The notes below the pieces were generated by a model. That model was not told the origin of the DNA and did no database searches. It was given only the letters and a program-made list of their open reading frames with translations. This document shows, piece by piece, positions 15,220 to 24,149 of a DNA stretch of 64,000 bases. Location: positions 985,629 to 1,049,628 of the forward strand of contig NZ_BMXF01000002.1 in the NCBI RefSeq assembly GCF_014651615.1, read 5' to 3'. A program made the translations under genes and the position numbers. Every line of letters begins with the position of its first letter. Position 1 is the first letter of the stretch. Source of the stretch: Persicitalea jodogahamensis. GTDB taxonomy: Bacteria > Bacteroidota > Bacteroidia > Cytophagales > Spirosomataceae.

Positions 15220-16490
15220 ATACGAAAGTACTCGCTGAATACCGTCAGGAAGTATTTCATCACCTTACCAAAGAACTACTCCCTTTCTGGGAAAGCCGCT
15301 GCGTAGACCATGAAAATGGTGGCTACCTCACTCACTTTGACAAAGATGGTAAAGACTCTGGCGAAGATGAAAAATCGCTGATTGCCCAGTCCCGGACCGT
15401 CTATACTTTTTCCTCGGCCCATCGCGCTGGTTATGGCGATGGCCGCTTCGCCGACATCGCCCGGCACGGAGTCGATTTCTTATTGGACAAAATGTGGGAT
15501 GAAGAAAATGGCGGCTTCTTTTGGCTGATGAACAGAAAGGGAGAAGTGAAAATCGACGAAAAAATAGTTTATGGCCACAGTTTTGCCATCTATTCACTAG
15601 CCGAATACACCCTCGCCACGGGCGACCCACGCGGACTGGAATACGCCGAAAAAGTCTTCGATCTGCTCCAAAAGTACGGCGTGGATACCTACTATGGCGG
15701 GTACTTTGAAATGTTTCACCGCAACTGGACGCTCAAAGGCCCCGGCGCGGCGGGCGGAGATCGTAAGACGCTCGATGCGCATATGCATCTTATGGAGGCC
15801 TTCACGACGCTCTACGAGGCCAGCGGCAAGGAAATTCACCGGCGCAAGTTGTTGGAAATAATTGAGTTGCTGACCAACAAAATAATGCATCCCGAATACG
15901 GCACCGGCATCCCGCAATTTTGGGCGGACTGGAGCGTAGCGCCCCAAATCAAGTTTGATATTATTTGGGGCTGGGATCGTTTCAGCGAGGACGGGCAGAA
16001 AAGCGCCGCCGAGGACAATACCTCCTACGGGCATAATGTGGAGTTCGCGTGGTTGCTCATGCACGCCCTTGACATTCTTGATATTCCTTACGATAACTAC
16101 CAAAAACAACTCCATCAATCGTTTGACCACGCCTTAGCGCACGGCATCGACTGGGAGTACGGCGGTGTGTACGTGGAGGGCTCCCACGCGGGTGAAGTGT
16201 ATGACCGCGAAAAGGAGTTCTGGCAGCAGGCCGAAGTACTCATCGGCATGCTGGATGCCTACCGGATTTATGACGACGAAAAGTACCTACGGGCCTACGA
16301 ATCCGTGCACCGCTTTGTCTTCGACAAAATGATTGCCCACGAAGTCGGCGAATGGAAGCCGCTGCTTACGCGGCAGGGCGAGTCCATCTGGACGCACATG
16401 AGCCACTCCTGGAAGGTCAACTATCACAGTGTGCGGGCGATGGTCCAGAGTATCGTCCGGCTGGATCGGTTGATGGAGGGTAATAAGTAA
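15216..16490 (+). CDS. AGE-family epimerase/isomerase (cellobiose 2-epimerase-like)
   Basis: A 424-residue enzyme with the alpha/alpha six-barrel of N-acylglucosamine 2-epimerases. Motifs seen: GGYLTHFDKDG, the SRTVYTFSSAHR helix, YGHSFAIYSLAEY, LDAHMHLMEAFT, SYGHNVEFAWLL, KEFWQQAEVLIGML, and a C-terminal HSWKVNYHSVRAM; the His residues in the YGHNVEF and WKVNYH segments fit the usual catalytic pair. Substrate may be cellobiose, mannobiose or a monosaccharide. The start is TTG at 15216 inside TTGA, where it overlaps the kinase stop; no ATG occurs before the conserved core. Confidence 0.85.
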   Translation: MNTKVLAEYRQEVFHHLTKELLPFWESRCVDHENGGYLTHFDKDGKDSGEDEKSLIAQSRTVYTFSSAHRAGYGDGRFADIARHGVDFLLDKMWDEENGGFFWLMNRKGEVKIDEKIVYGHSFAIYSLAEYTLATGDPRGLEYAEKVFDLLQKYGVDTYYGGYFEMFHRNWTLKGPGAAGGDRKTLDAHMHLMEAFTTLYEASGKEIHRRKLLEIIELLTNKIMHPEYGTGIPQFWADWSVAPQIKFDIIWGWDRFSEDGQKSAAEDNTSYGHNVEFAWLLMHALDILDIPYDNYQKQLHQSFDHALAHGIDWEYGGVYVEGSHAGEVYDREKEFWQQAEVLIGMLDAYRIYDDEKYLRAYESVHRFVFDKMIAHEVGEWKPLLTRQGESIWTHMSHSWKVNYHSVRAMVQSIVRLDRLMEGNK

Positions 16491-16557
16491 TGGAAATGTC
16501 AGAATACAGATTGCTCAGGCAATGTGGAGGCAGTTCTGAAAGATTACAATAAGCCGC

Positions 16558-16980
16558 ATGATCGCACTATCCCTTTTCCTTTCTGTCATTTTCTTCATAC
16601 TCGGGCTACTCCATTTTTCCTGGGCGATGGGCGGGCAATGGGGTATCACAAGTACTTTGCCAACCAACCCAAGCGGCGAAAGAGTCCTGAATCCGCGCAA
16701 GGCCGATAGTGCTGTCGTTGGACTGGGACTAGTTTCTTTCGGACTCTTTTACCTGTTTAAAACAAATTGGATACCTAATCCATTTCCCGACTGGATTTTC
16801 GAGTACGGCGGCTGGCTTATTCCCGCCATTTTCATTTTGCGGGCTGTCGGTGACTTCAAGTACGTTGGTTTTTTTAAAAAACTAGGACAAACACCATTCG
16901 GAAAATCGGACACCAGGTACTTTTCGCCCTTATGCCTGGGCATCGGCCTGATCGCTCTTTTCCTGCAAATAGCAACGTGA
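16558..16980 (+). CDS. DUF3995 family small membrane protein
   Basis: A 140-residue protein with about four membrane helices (near residues 2-25, 50-68, 82-97 and 122-138). The LLHFSWAMGGQWG motif at the end of the first helix is the family signature of DUF3995. Function unknown. It stands alone, convergent with mreB. Confidence 0.75.
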   Translation: MIALSLFLSVIFFILGLLHFSWAMGGQWGITSTLPTNPSGERVLNPRKADSAVVGLGLVSFGLFYLFKTNWIPNPFPDWIFEYGGWLIPAIFILRAVGDFKYVGFFKKLGQTPFGKSDTRYFSPLCLGIGLIALFLQIAT

Positions 16981-17022
16981 ATTTTGACAGGATAAAAAAC
17001 TACCCGTAAAGTACTCTGCCAC

Positions 17023-18027
17023 TCACTTTATCAAATACCCGGCCCGTTCGATGTTGTTCAGCGTGAGTCCAGCGCCCTTGGCTACCATCCTGAGTGGGTC
17101 CTCGGCCACATGGACCTGCAAATGGGTCTTTTGCGATAAGCGCTTGTCCAGTCCGTGCAGTAGTGCGCCGCCACCTGAAAGGTACATGCCGCGCAGGAAA
17201 ATATCGCCCGCCAGTTCGGGGGGCATTTCTTCCAGCAGTTTCATCACCGATTCTTCGATCTTGGATAATGACTTATCCAGGCAATGGGCGATTTCGGCCT
17301 GGGTGACGACGATTTGTTTGGGCATTCCGGTCAGGAGGTCGCGACCTTTTACCTCGTATTCTCTCCGGGATTCGGGCAGGTCGGTCAAGGCCGCGCCTAT
17401 GCTCTGTTTGATGCGCTCGGCGGTAGGTTGTCCGATCAGCAGGTGGTATTCATTTCGGATATAGAGCTCGATGTCCGCGTCAAGCGTATTGCCCGCTACG
17501 CGCACCGATTGGTTGCAGATAATGCCGCTGGATGCAATCAGGGCGATTTCGGTAGTACCCCCGCCGATATCTACCACCATATTGCCTTCCGGTTCTTCCA
17601 CATTGAGGCCAATGCCTACCGCTGCGGCGATGGGCTCGTGGACCAGATACAGGCGTCGGGCACCCAGCGTTTCGGCCGAATCCTCCACGGCCCGTTTCTC
17701 CACCTCTGTAATCCCCGAGGGAATGCAGACTACCATGCGGATAAAAGGTTTGAAAAAACTGCGACGCAAACCGACCATCGCCATCATGCCCCGGATCATC
17801 ATTTCGGCGGCATTGTAGTCGGCTATTACTCCGCCCTGTAACGGTCTGACGGTACGGATGTTGTCGTGGGTTTTGCCTTCCATTTGCATGGCTTCGTTTC
17901 CCACGGCAAGCATTTTATTGGTCATGCGGTCGAACGCCACAACGGAGGGTTGATCGACGACAATTTCATTTTGGTGAACAATCAAAAAATTAGCTGTGCC
18001 TAAATCAATGGCTATATCGTGATTCAT
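17023..18027 (-). CDS. mreB: Rod shape-determining protein MreB/Mbl
   Basis: A 334-residue actin-like protein that forms membrane-attached filaments guiding the cell-wall elongation machinery. Seen: the phosphate-1 loop AIDLGTAN at the start, PSVVAFD, VRPLQGGVIADYNAAE, the phosphate-2 loop VVDIGGGTTEIA and the adenosine loop LSGGGALLHGL. The ATG at 18027 gives the classical N-terminus; the longer reading from 18060 is rejected. MreC, MreD, PBP2 and RodA genes are not adjacent, so this may be a stand-alone second copy; the ancestral mreBCD locus would have to be looked for elsewhere. Confidence 0.93.
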   Translation of the reverse strand: MNHDIAIDLGTANFLIVHQNEIVVDQPSVVAFDRMTNKMLAVGNEAMQMEGKTHDNIRTVRPLQGGVIADYNAAEMMIRGMMAMVGLRRSFFKPFIRMVVCIPSGITEVEKRAVEDSAETLGARRLYLVHEPIAAAVGIGLNVEEPEGNMVVDIGGGTTEIALIASSGIICNQSVRVAGNTLDADIELYIRNEYHLLIGQPTAERIKQSIGAALTDLPESRREYEVKGRDLLTGMPKQIVVTQAEIAHCLDKSLSKIEESVMKLLEEMPPELAGDIFLRGMYLSGGGALLHGLDKRLSQKTHLQVHVAEDPLRMVAKGAGLTLNNIERAGYLIK

Positions 18028-18299
18028 GAGTCGTTGTCGTAAAATAGGGGAATAGCACAATATCAGCCCGGGTAATGAACCCGGCTAAGCCAAAAAAAGA
18101 AATTAGTTGGGTAGGAAAAGAGCAAAGCCGTAACAAGAGGGCAGCCGGATGGCTGCTTTCCCGTATTTCGAATCTCATCTTTCTCTCTCTCAAAACTCTC
18201 TCCCGCACCTAAATCCGAATAGTATGACTGGCTGATTGGCTCAAATATACACGGATTCGCGACAAGAAACGAACCATTTGAATCCAGAAATTAAAAGTT
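18028..18299. other. Upstream region of mreB with two hairpins
   Basis: About 270 bases without a gene. Two compact inverted repeats occur: 18065-18086 (CCGGGT and ACCCGG around five bases, with AGC/GCT extending the stem) and 18141-18156 (GCAGCC and GGCTGC around GGAT). Neither has a U tract on the minus strand. They may shape the mreB leader or end the acyltransferase transcript. No promoter box is convincing. Confidence 0.4.
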
Positions 18300-18866
18300 T
18301 CAGCGCGAATCCGGAATTTCGCCTGTTTCAACGTAATTATTGAGCCAGGTTTTTCGGGGACCTTCTATAGTCAGATAAAAATCATAAAAAGCCTGCATAT
18401 CCTTTTGATAATCACCCGACAGGTAAAGCGCCTCCCGAATGACGAATGCTTTGCGGGGATAATCGAAGCCAACCAGGATGAGGGGTACATTGGCGTTGAG
18501 GGCCATATAGTAGAATCCGCGTTTCAAAACGGGAACGTCGTCGCGGGTTCCTTCGGGCGTTATAGCAAGGTGAAGGGAATCATTTTCCTGGAAAATCTGC
18601 ACGACATTATCCACCAGGTTATTGGCTTTGCTTCGATCCACCGGAAGGCCGCCCAAGGCCCGGAAAAGCCAGCCGGAATACCATTGAAAAATCTGTTTTT
18701 TTGCCAGAAAACTGATGTCAAACTGCATCGTGGCCCGTGCCCCCAGGCTGATGGCCAAATCCCAATTGGAATGATGCGGCGCGCCCACCCATATTGCTTT
18801 TTTAACTTTGTAGGGCGGGAGTCCAATCACTTTCCAGCCGAAAAGCTTATACAGGAAGGCAAACAT
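18300..18866 (-). CDS. PlsC-type 1-acylglycerol-3-phosphate acyltransferase-like protein
   Basis: A 188-residue glycerolipid acyltransferase homologue. Seen: the catalytic motif HHSNWD at 31-36 (HX4D), and the substrate-binding motif TPEGTRD near 103-109. It is shorter than full PlsC enzymes (about 240 residues) and lacks the N-terminal membrane helix, as in small acyltransferase relatives that modify lipids other than lysophosphatidic acid. Acceptor unknown; site of action the inner membrane face. Confidence 0.87.
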   Translation of the reverse strand: MFAFLYKLFGWKVIGLPPYKVKKAIWVGAPHHSNWDLAISLGARATMQFDISFLAKKQIFQWYSGWLFRALGGLPVDRSKANNLVDNVVQIFQENDSLHLAITPEGTRDDVPVLKRGFYYMALNANVPLILVGFDYPRKAFVIREALYLSGDYQKDMQAFYDFYLTIEGPRKTWLNNYVETGEIPDSR

Positions 18867-18931
18867 GGGGGATGATAGTTTATAGCGTAGGGGCTGGATG
18901 CCCGTCGGATCGAAAAACGATCATTTCAGGA

Positions 18932-20473
18932 TCAGCCCGTAATATTCAGCCCAAAGTTGCCCATAAAATTCAAATTCCCGTTCATCTGGATGTTTCTGAC
19001 CGTAATGGGGCCGCTGACTTGCACCGTGTGTCCGGTGTTTACACGAACGTATTCGTTGGGAAAGGGAGGGCGGCCCGCTGTCCAAACCCCATTGTCGTTC
19101 CAGTTGCCGGAAGCGACCGTTTCGATAACATCCGAGAAGAGCGAGATAGTATCAAAATGGCCGAAAAGGTGTTGGTCTGTCTTGGTAGTTTGGGCTCCGA
19201 ACCAGTCGTTTAGTATATCAGTGTAAACTCGCCGGAAGTCGATCTGCATGGCAATGTCCCGGTCGGTTTCCCAGGGCATGGGGGCCACGGGCAGAAGCCC
19301 GTTGGTCAGGTCGGGGTTTACGCCTACGGTTTGCCGCCTGACGGCTTTCCCAAAGACAAACATCGGGGCCGCCACGCCGTGGTCGGTACCCTGGGAGGCG
19401 TTGGCTGTGGCACGACGGCCAAAATCCGAAAACGTCATACCCACCACTTTGTCCTCGATACCTTGTAGTTTGAGATCCTGCTGAAAGGTGGCGATGGCAG
19501 TAGAAAGCTGACCCAGCAACTGGGCATGTTTGCCTTCGGTGGTGTCCGAGTATTCCACCTGCCCGGCGTGAGTGTCGAACCCGTTTAGCGAAACAAAATA
19601 AATCTTGGTTTTTAGTCCCCCGTGTACCAGTCGGGCCACGATTTTCAATTGTTCAGCCAGGGTATTTTTGGCTGATTGTGGGGGGTAAGTAGCCAGGTTG
19701 GCACCCGCATCGGCTGCTTGCTTTATCTCAGCTGCATAGCCAATAGACAAAACCTGTTGCTTGCGGATGTGGGCAATCAGTTCGCCTGCGTCGCAGCAGG
19801 GCAGGTTGCCGGTACTTGGCTCAAAATCGGCACTCACCAGCTCATAGAAATTATCGGGATCGTTGATGGCGATGCCCATCGACTGCTGGCTGCCAAGCAA
19901 GGTGGTAGAAGTCAGGTAACCGATCTGAATCGCCAGCGGATCTTCCATTTCGGCAGTGGGGTACTGCGTCGGGTAGCCCGGAAAGCGATCTTCCAGGTAA
20001 CGGCCCACCCAACCGCTGCTTTCGGTTTGATCGGCGTCCACCGCGGTCATGAAAATATCCGTCGATCGAAAGTGCGATTGGCTGGGATTCGGATATGATA
20101 CCGAGTGAATTATGGAAAATTTGCCTTCATTATAAAGCGCCTGCAGCCCGGTCATGCTGGGGTGCAGCCCGGTAGCGTCATTGCCTTCCAGGCCAAGTAC
20201 CTTGTTTTCAGGAATGGCAATTTCACTCCGCAAATTCATGTATGCCGAATACTGGTCGCGGGGGATAACGGTGTTCAGTCCGTCATTGCCGCCGTTCAGG
20301 TAAACGATCACCAGTACCCGATCCTGATAGGCAGCCGCGGTTTGCATCAGCGAACGGACCAGCGCCGAATTCCGACCCAGCGCCTTAACCCCAAACCCAT
20401 CCAGAGTCATGGGTAACACCATCGATGATGCCGCCGTAGTGGCTGCCGCCGCTAAAAAATCCCTCCTTTTCAT
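18932..20473 (-). CDS. DUF1501 protein with Tat signal and C-terminal surface-type beta domain
   Basis: A 513-residue exported protein. The ATG at 20473 gives a classical Tat signal (MKRRDFLAAAATTAASS). The DUF1501 body belongs to the alkaline phosphatase/sulfatase-like fold, with VLVIVYLNGGNDGLNTV, FSDFGRRATANASQGTDHG and a DHGVAAPMFVFG segment. After residue 450 comes an extra beta domain (SGNWNDNGVW, GHTVQVSGPITVRNIQMN), similar to the G8-like repeats of Bacteroidota surface proteins. Function unproven in the family. It lies directly downstream of the DUF1800 gene and both are probably co-transcribed. Confidence 0.88.
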   Translation of the reverse strand: MKRRDFLAAAATTAASSMVLPMTLDGFGVKALGRNSALVRSLMQTAAAYQDRVLVIVYLNGGNDGLNTVIPRDQYSAYMNLRSEIAIPENKVLGLEGNDATGLHPSMTGLQALYNEGKFSIIHSVSYPNPSQSHFRSTDIFMTAVDADQTESSGWVGRYLEDRFPGYPTQYPTAEMEDPLAIQIGYLTSTTLLGSQQSMGIAINDPDNFYELVSADFEPSTGNLPCCDAGELIAHIRKQQVLSIGYAAEIKQAADAGANLATYPPQSAKNTLAEQLKIVARLVHGGLKTKIYFVSLNGFDTHAGQVEYSDTTEGKHAQLLGQLSTAIATFQQDLKLQGIEDKVVGMTFSDFGRRATANASQGTDHGVAAPMFVFGKAVRRQTVGVNPDLTNGLLPVAPMPWETDRDIAMQIDFRRVYTDILNDWFGAQTTKTDQHLFGHFDTISLFSDVIETVASGNWNDNGVWTAGRPPFPNEYVRVNTGHTVQVSGPITVRNIQMNGNLNFMGNFGLNITG

Positions 20474-20557
20474 GATCAATTTGGAATGGTAGAAATGAGT
20501 AAACGGTAGATTGAATGTGTCTAAAATTCACTCACTCTATCATTCACTCATTCACAA

Positions 20558-22189
20558 TTAAAAAACGTGGTACTCCGCCATCCTCAACAGGTACCGCATG
20601 AGGGAGCGGGTGCGCCAGAGAATGGTATTTTGTCTGTCTGTGTTGGTGGGCTCAGCGCGGTAGGCATTCCACTCGAATAGCCAGGTAGTGCGGCTGAAAC
20701 CCATCATCATGATGGTGTCGAGCAGGAATTCTTTCTGAGCTGGAAAAAGGTCGGTGGCGAACAGGTTTTCGAGAAAGCCATCCAAAACTACCTCACAGGA
20801 AATGGCGGGGGTATTCAGATCGGAAAAATTCGGCTGCATTGTAGTTACCCAGGCTAACAGATCGATTCCCAATTGGTAGCCCGGCAGTACCTGGAACCAT
20901 CGCCAGATCAGGGCGTCAGTAAAATTACTCCGCAGGGCGAGGGTAGTTGTGTTCACCCAGTTGGCCGAATAGCCCGGCTGATAATAGGGTTCGTAGCCGA
21001 ACACGGTAGATTGGTCCATTAAATCGAGCTGCATGTCGATCATGTTCCAATGGAAAAATTCCATCAGCCTGCGATAGGCCACATACTCGCTCATCATGTC
21101 AGGAATTGGCTGCTGAAAGAATCGAATGGAGCCAATCATCAGGTCGGCGGGCGATTTTACAATGGCTCCCCGATTTACCTCATCATAAAAGACTTCGCTG
21201 GAAAGCAGCTTTTTTACTACGGGTAAAATGGCATAATTATTCGCAGGACTTTTGAAAAAGGCAGCCAGGGGTACAACGACGTTATCCTCGACCTCCTGCG
21301 AAACATTGGGATTGACGTACCAGCGGTACAGCTTCCGGCAGATGAATCTGGGAGTCTCTGGATGGTCGAGTAGTATGGTGACCAGATCATCCAACTCCGT
21401 ATCTCCCGCTGTCACCCCTGATCTTCCGGTAATTACGGTACCGGCGTAGTGTGACGAGAATACTTTATCGGTCGTATCGTGACGGTTTGGCGTAAACGTG
21501 GTTTCAAAGCTGGTCGAGCCTTCGTTATAGTGATTGGTGTAATTCCAGCCCGTAAGTACGCGGGCCGCCGCCTTTACGTCATCTTCGGTATAGTTATTAT
21601 TACCCGAAAAATCCTTATTGCCAACCGTGAACAACTCCTGCAATTCACGGGCATAGTTCTCGTTTGGACTACCCTTTACGTTCTGATTACCGTTGAGGTA
21701 GCGCAGCATCGCCGGATCTTTGGTAATGGCGATCACCAAAAACCGAAAGTTGCCCAGGGCATTGCCACGTAGTAAGCGCAGGTACCGATCCAGAAAACGG
21801 TAATCGTCGACCTCGGTTCGGGTCGTGACAAAATGATTTTGCCAAAAGAGAGTGAGTTTGTCGAGCAGAGAAGGAGGAACGTCCTGCCGGGCCATTTGCC
21901 CCATCCACCAGTACTTGATGTAGGTGCCAAACCAGAAATTCCGGTCTCCGTTGAACGGTTTGTCGAGATACGTCTGACCGGCGTTGGGTTTCGTTTCGTC
22001 GAATTCGATGGGAGGCAAAGGATTGCTAACATAGCTGGCGTTGTCCAGCAATGTCTGAACAGCCTGGGAAGGCGTCAGGCCAACGAAACCGGCAATTTCG
22101 GAAGGAGTCGGTCCAAATGTGGCCCGTCGTAACAGGTGCGCCGCTTGCTGGGAGTCAAGGGGTTCCGTTCTTAAATCAAGATTGGGCAT
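20558..22189 (-). CDS. DUF1800 domain protein
   Basis: A 543-residue protein matching DUF1800 along its length: AAHLLRRATFGPTPSEI at the start, LDKLTLFWQNHFVT, the NYARELQELFTVG motif, DVKAAARVLTGW, and FICRKLYRWYV. Function unknown. In this family and its constant partner DUF1501 one or both proteins are usually exported, but here no signal peptide precedes the first motif, which starts by residue 15. The DUF1501 gene follows on the same strand 84 bases downstream. Confidence 0.9.
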   Translation of the reverse strand: MPNLDLRTEPLDSQQAAHLLRRATFGPTPSEIAGFVGLTPSQAVQTLLDNASYVSNPLPPIEFDETKPNAGQTYLDKPFNGDRNFWFGTYIKYWWMGQMARQDVPPSLLDKLTLFWQNHFVTTRTEVDDYRFLDRYLRLLRGNALGNFRFLVIAITKDPAMLRYLNGNQNVKGSPNENYARELQELFTVGNKDFSGNNNYTEDDVKAAARVLTGWNYTNHYNEGSTSFETTFTPNRHDTTDKVFSSHYAGTVITGRSGVTAGDTELDDLVTILLDHPETPRFICRKLYRWYVNPNVSQEVEDNVVVPLAAFFKSPANNYAILPVVKKLLSSEVFYDEVNRGAIVKSPADLMIGSIRFFQQPIPDMMSEYVAYRRLMEFFHWNMIDMQLDLMDQSTVFGYEPYYQPGYSANWVNTTTLALRSNFTDALIWRWFQVLPGYQLGIDLLAWVTTMQPNFSDLNTPAISCEVVLDGFLENLFATDLFPAQKEFLLDTIMMMGFSRTTWLFEWNAYRAEPTNTDRQNTILWRTRSLMRYLLRMAEYHVF

Positions 22190-22314
22190 TGAAAGGGGTT
22201 ACTTCTTCACTCCGTTTTACTATTAGTCATTAGTAAGTGTGTGTAGAAGTCAGCGCTCAGGCGGCTAAATACGGCATTTGTCTTCGCATCTCAAAGCAAT
22301 CACCAAAAACCTCG

Positions 22315-22322
22315 TAGATTTG
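22315..22322 (+). promoter_or_regulatory. Candidate -7 element (TAGATTTG)
   Basis: Matches the Bacteroidota TAnnTTTG -7 consensus, 37 bases before the ATG of the isomerase-like gene. No TTG lies at the usual 17-23 base distance upstream, so support is weak. Confidence 0.3.
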
Positions 22323-22359
22323 TGCCGATGCTTACCCGAAAACTCCAAATAGCTACCAA

Positions 22360-23277
22360 ATGAAACGCCGGGATTTCGTAAACACTGCGCTTGTTTCTAC
22401 CGGAATCTCGCCCTACTTGGGGGCAATGGCCCTTCCTGCCAAACAACCATTCCCTGCGGCGGGCTATTCGCTCAAAATTCTGGCCACCAACTGGGGCTAT
22501 CGGGGAACGGTAGATGAATTTTGTGCGGCGGTAAAAAAAGAAGGATACGATGGCCTGGAACTCTGGTGGAACAACGACGCCAAGGCTCGGGAAACGATAG
22601 TTGATGCGCTGAAAAAGCACGATCTGGAACTCGGTTTCCTGTGCGGAGGAAGCCAGACCGACTTCCCGACACACCTGGACTCATTCAAAAAATCCATTGA
22701 CGGGGTCATTTTGCAGAGCGACATCAAGCCCCTGTATATCAACTGCCATAGTGGTCGCGATTTCTTTACCTACCAACAGAACAAAGCATTTATCGACTAC
22801 ACCACGCAAGCTGCCGAGCGAAGCGGAATTCCGATCTTTCATGAGACCCACCGTAGTCGGATGCTCTTTGCTGCTCATATTGCCCGGAACTTTATCGAGC
22901 AAAATCCTGCTTTACGCCTGACGCTCGATATTTCGCACTGGTGCAATGTCCACGAATCCTTATTGGAAAACCAGCCTGAGAATGTAGCCTTGGCCCTCAG
23001 CCGCACCGGGCATATCCACGCCCGGGTAGGCCATGCCGAGGGCCCGCAGGTCAACGACCCGCGAGCGCCCGAATGGAAACAGGCGCTGGACGCACACCTG
23101 GGCTGGTGGGATGTGGTGGTGGCTGAGAAGAAGAAAAAGGGACAACCGCTGACCATTCTGACAGAGTTTGGGCCGCCTCATTATTTGCCCACGGTACCTT
23201 ATACCAATCAACCCGTGGCAAATCAATGGGACATCAACACGTTCATGATGAAAATGCTACGCGAAAGATATGCCTGA
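22360..23277 (+). CDS. Exported sugar phosphate isomerase/epimerase-like TIM-barrel protein
   Basis: A 305-residue AP-endonuclease-2/xylose-isomerase-type barrel. The N-terminus MKRRDFVNTALVSTG is Tat-like. Barrel motifs: YDGLELWWN near residue 60, the YINCHSG strand with a metal-site His near 130, IFHETHRSRM near 163, the LTLDISHWCNVHE strand, GHIHARVGHAEG, and a last ILTEFGPPHY strand whose Glu would close the metal site. The set of Glu and His positions fits an active metal enzyme. Substrate unknown; export argues against phosphorylated cytoplasmic sugars. Confidence 0.85.
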   Translation: MKRRDFVNTALVSTGISPYLGAMALPAKQPFPAAGYSLKILATNWGYRGTVDEFCAAVKKEGYDGLELWWNNDAKARETIVDALKKHDLELGFLCGGSQTDFPTHLDSFKKSIDGVILQSDIKPLYINCHSGRDFFTYQQNKAFIDYTTQAAERSGIPIFHETHRSRMLFAAHIARNFIEQNPALRLTLDISHWCNVHESLLENQPENVALALSRTGHIHARVGHAEGPQVNDPRAPEWKQALDAHLGWWDVVVAEKKKKGQPLTILTEFGPPHYLPTVPYTNQPVANQWDINTFMMKMLRERYA

Positions 23278-23363
23278 GCATAGCCAGCCCGAAAGGGTTG
23301 GCACACTATTTTATAGCCAATACAAACCGAAACGACCAGCCGAAGTCCCTCCCGAATATACGC

Positions 23364-24149
23364 ATGAGTTCAAGTTCTAAAGGCACGTTTATTTCCAAGA
23401 ATATTGATGCAGTACTTCTCGATTTTTACGAGGGGTGGACCTTTATCGTCAAATTCTTCCGGGAATTATTCCGGGGCCGTCCCGAATTTCAGGAAATTAT
23501 CAAACAGTGTTACCAGATCGGCTACAAGTCCCTGCCGTTGATTTCACTGACTGGTTTCATTACGGGTATGGTGTTTACCAAACAGTCGCGCCCATCGCTC
23601 ATGGAATTTGGGGCTACCTCCTGGCTTCCTTCGCTGGTTTCCATTGCTATTGTGCGTGCCTTGGCCCCGTTGATAACATCGCTTATCAGTGCCGGACGGG
23701 TAGGTTCCAGCATCGGAGCAGAATTGGGCTCCATGCGCGTGACCGAGCAGATCGACGCCATGGAAGTTTCGGCCGTCAATCCGTTTAAATTCCTGGTCGT
23801 GACGCGGGTAATCGCCACTACCATCAGCATTCCCATTTTGTCCTTTTATTGTGCCTTTGTCGGCCTGATGGGTTCATTTCTGGACGTAACGCTCAACGAA
23901 GAAACCAATATCATTGCCTTCTTCAAGAGCGCATTTGAACAAATTACTTTTCTGGACATAAACTCAGCCCTGATAAAAGCGCTCGCTTACGGTTTTACAA
24001 TCGGGATGGTGGGTTGTTATAAAGGCTACAACGCCAGCAACGGTACCCAGGGCGTAGGTCGGGCGGCAAACTCTGCCGTGGTACTTTCGATGTTCCTTAT
24101 ATTTATTGAAGAAGTCGCCATCGTGCAGGTAACCAACTGGTTTAGATAA
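23364..24149 (+). CDS. MlaE-family ABC transporter permease
   Basis: A 261-residue inner-membrane permease of the MlaE family, part of a transporter that moves phospholipids between inner and outer membranes. Seen: the helix KSLPLISLTGFITGMVF, the conserved LAPLITSLISAGRVGSSIGAELG-type block split around GRVGSS, the EQIDAMEVSAVNPF coupling helix that contacts the ATPase, and GCYKGYNASNGTQGVGRA. The ATG at 23364 is chosen; an upstream open stretch overlaps the previous gene and is not family-like. Its stop overlaps the next start as TAATG. Confidence 0.9.
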   Translation: MSSSSKGTFISKNIDAVLLDFYEGWTFIVKFFRELFRGRPEFQEIIKQCYQIGYKSLPLISLTGFITGMVFTKQSRPSLMEFGATSWLPSLVSIAIVRALAPLITSLISAGRVGSSIGAELGSMRVTEQIDAMEVSAVNPFKFLVVTRVIATTISIPILSFYCAFVGLMGSFLDVTLNEETNIIAFFKSAFEQITFLDINSALIKALAYGFTIGMVGCYKGYNASNGTQGVGRAANSAVVLSMFLIFIEEVAIVQVTNWFR

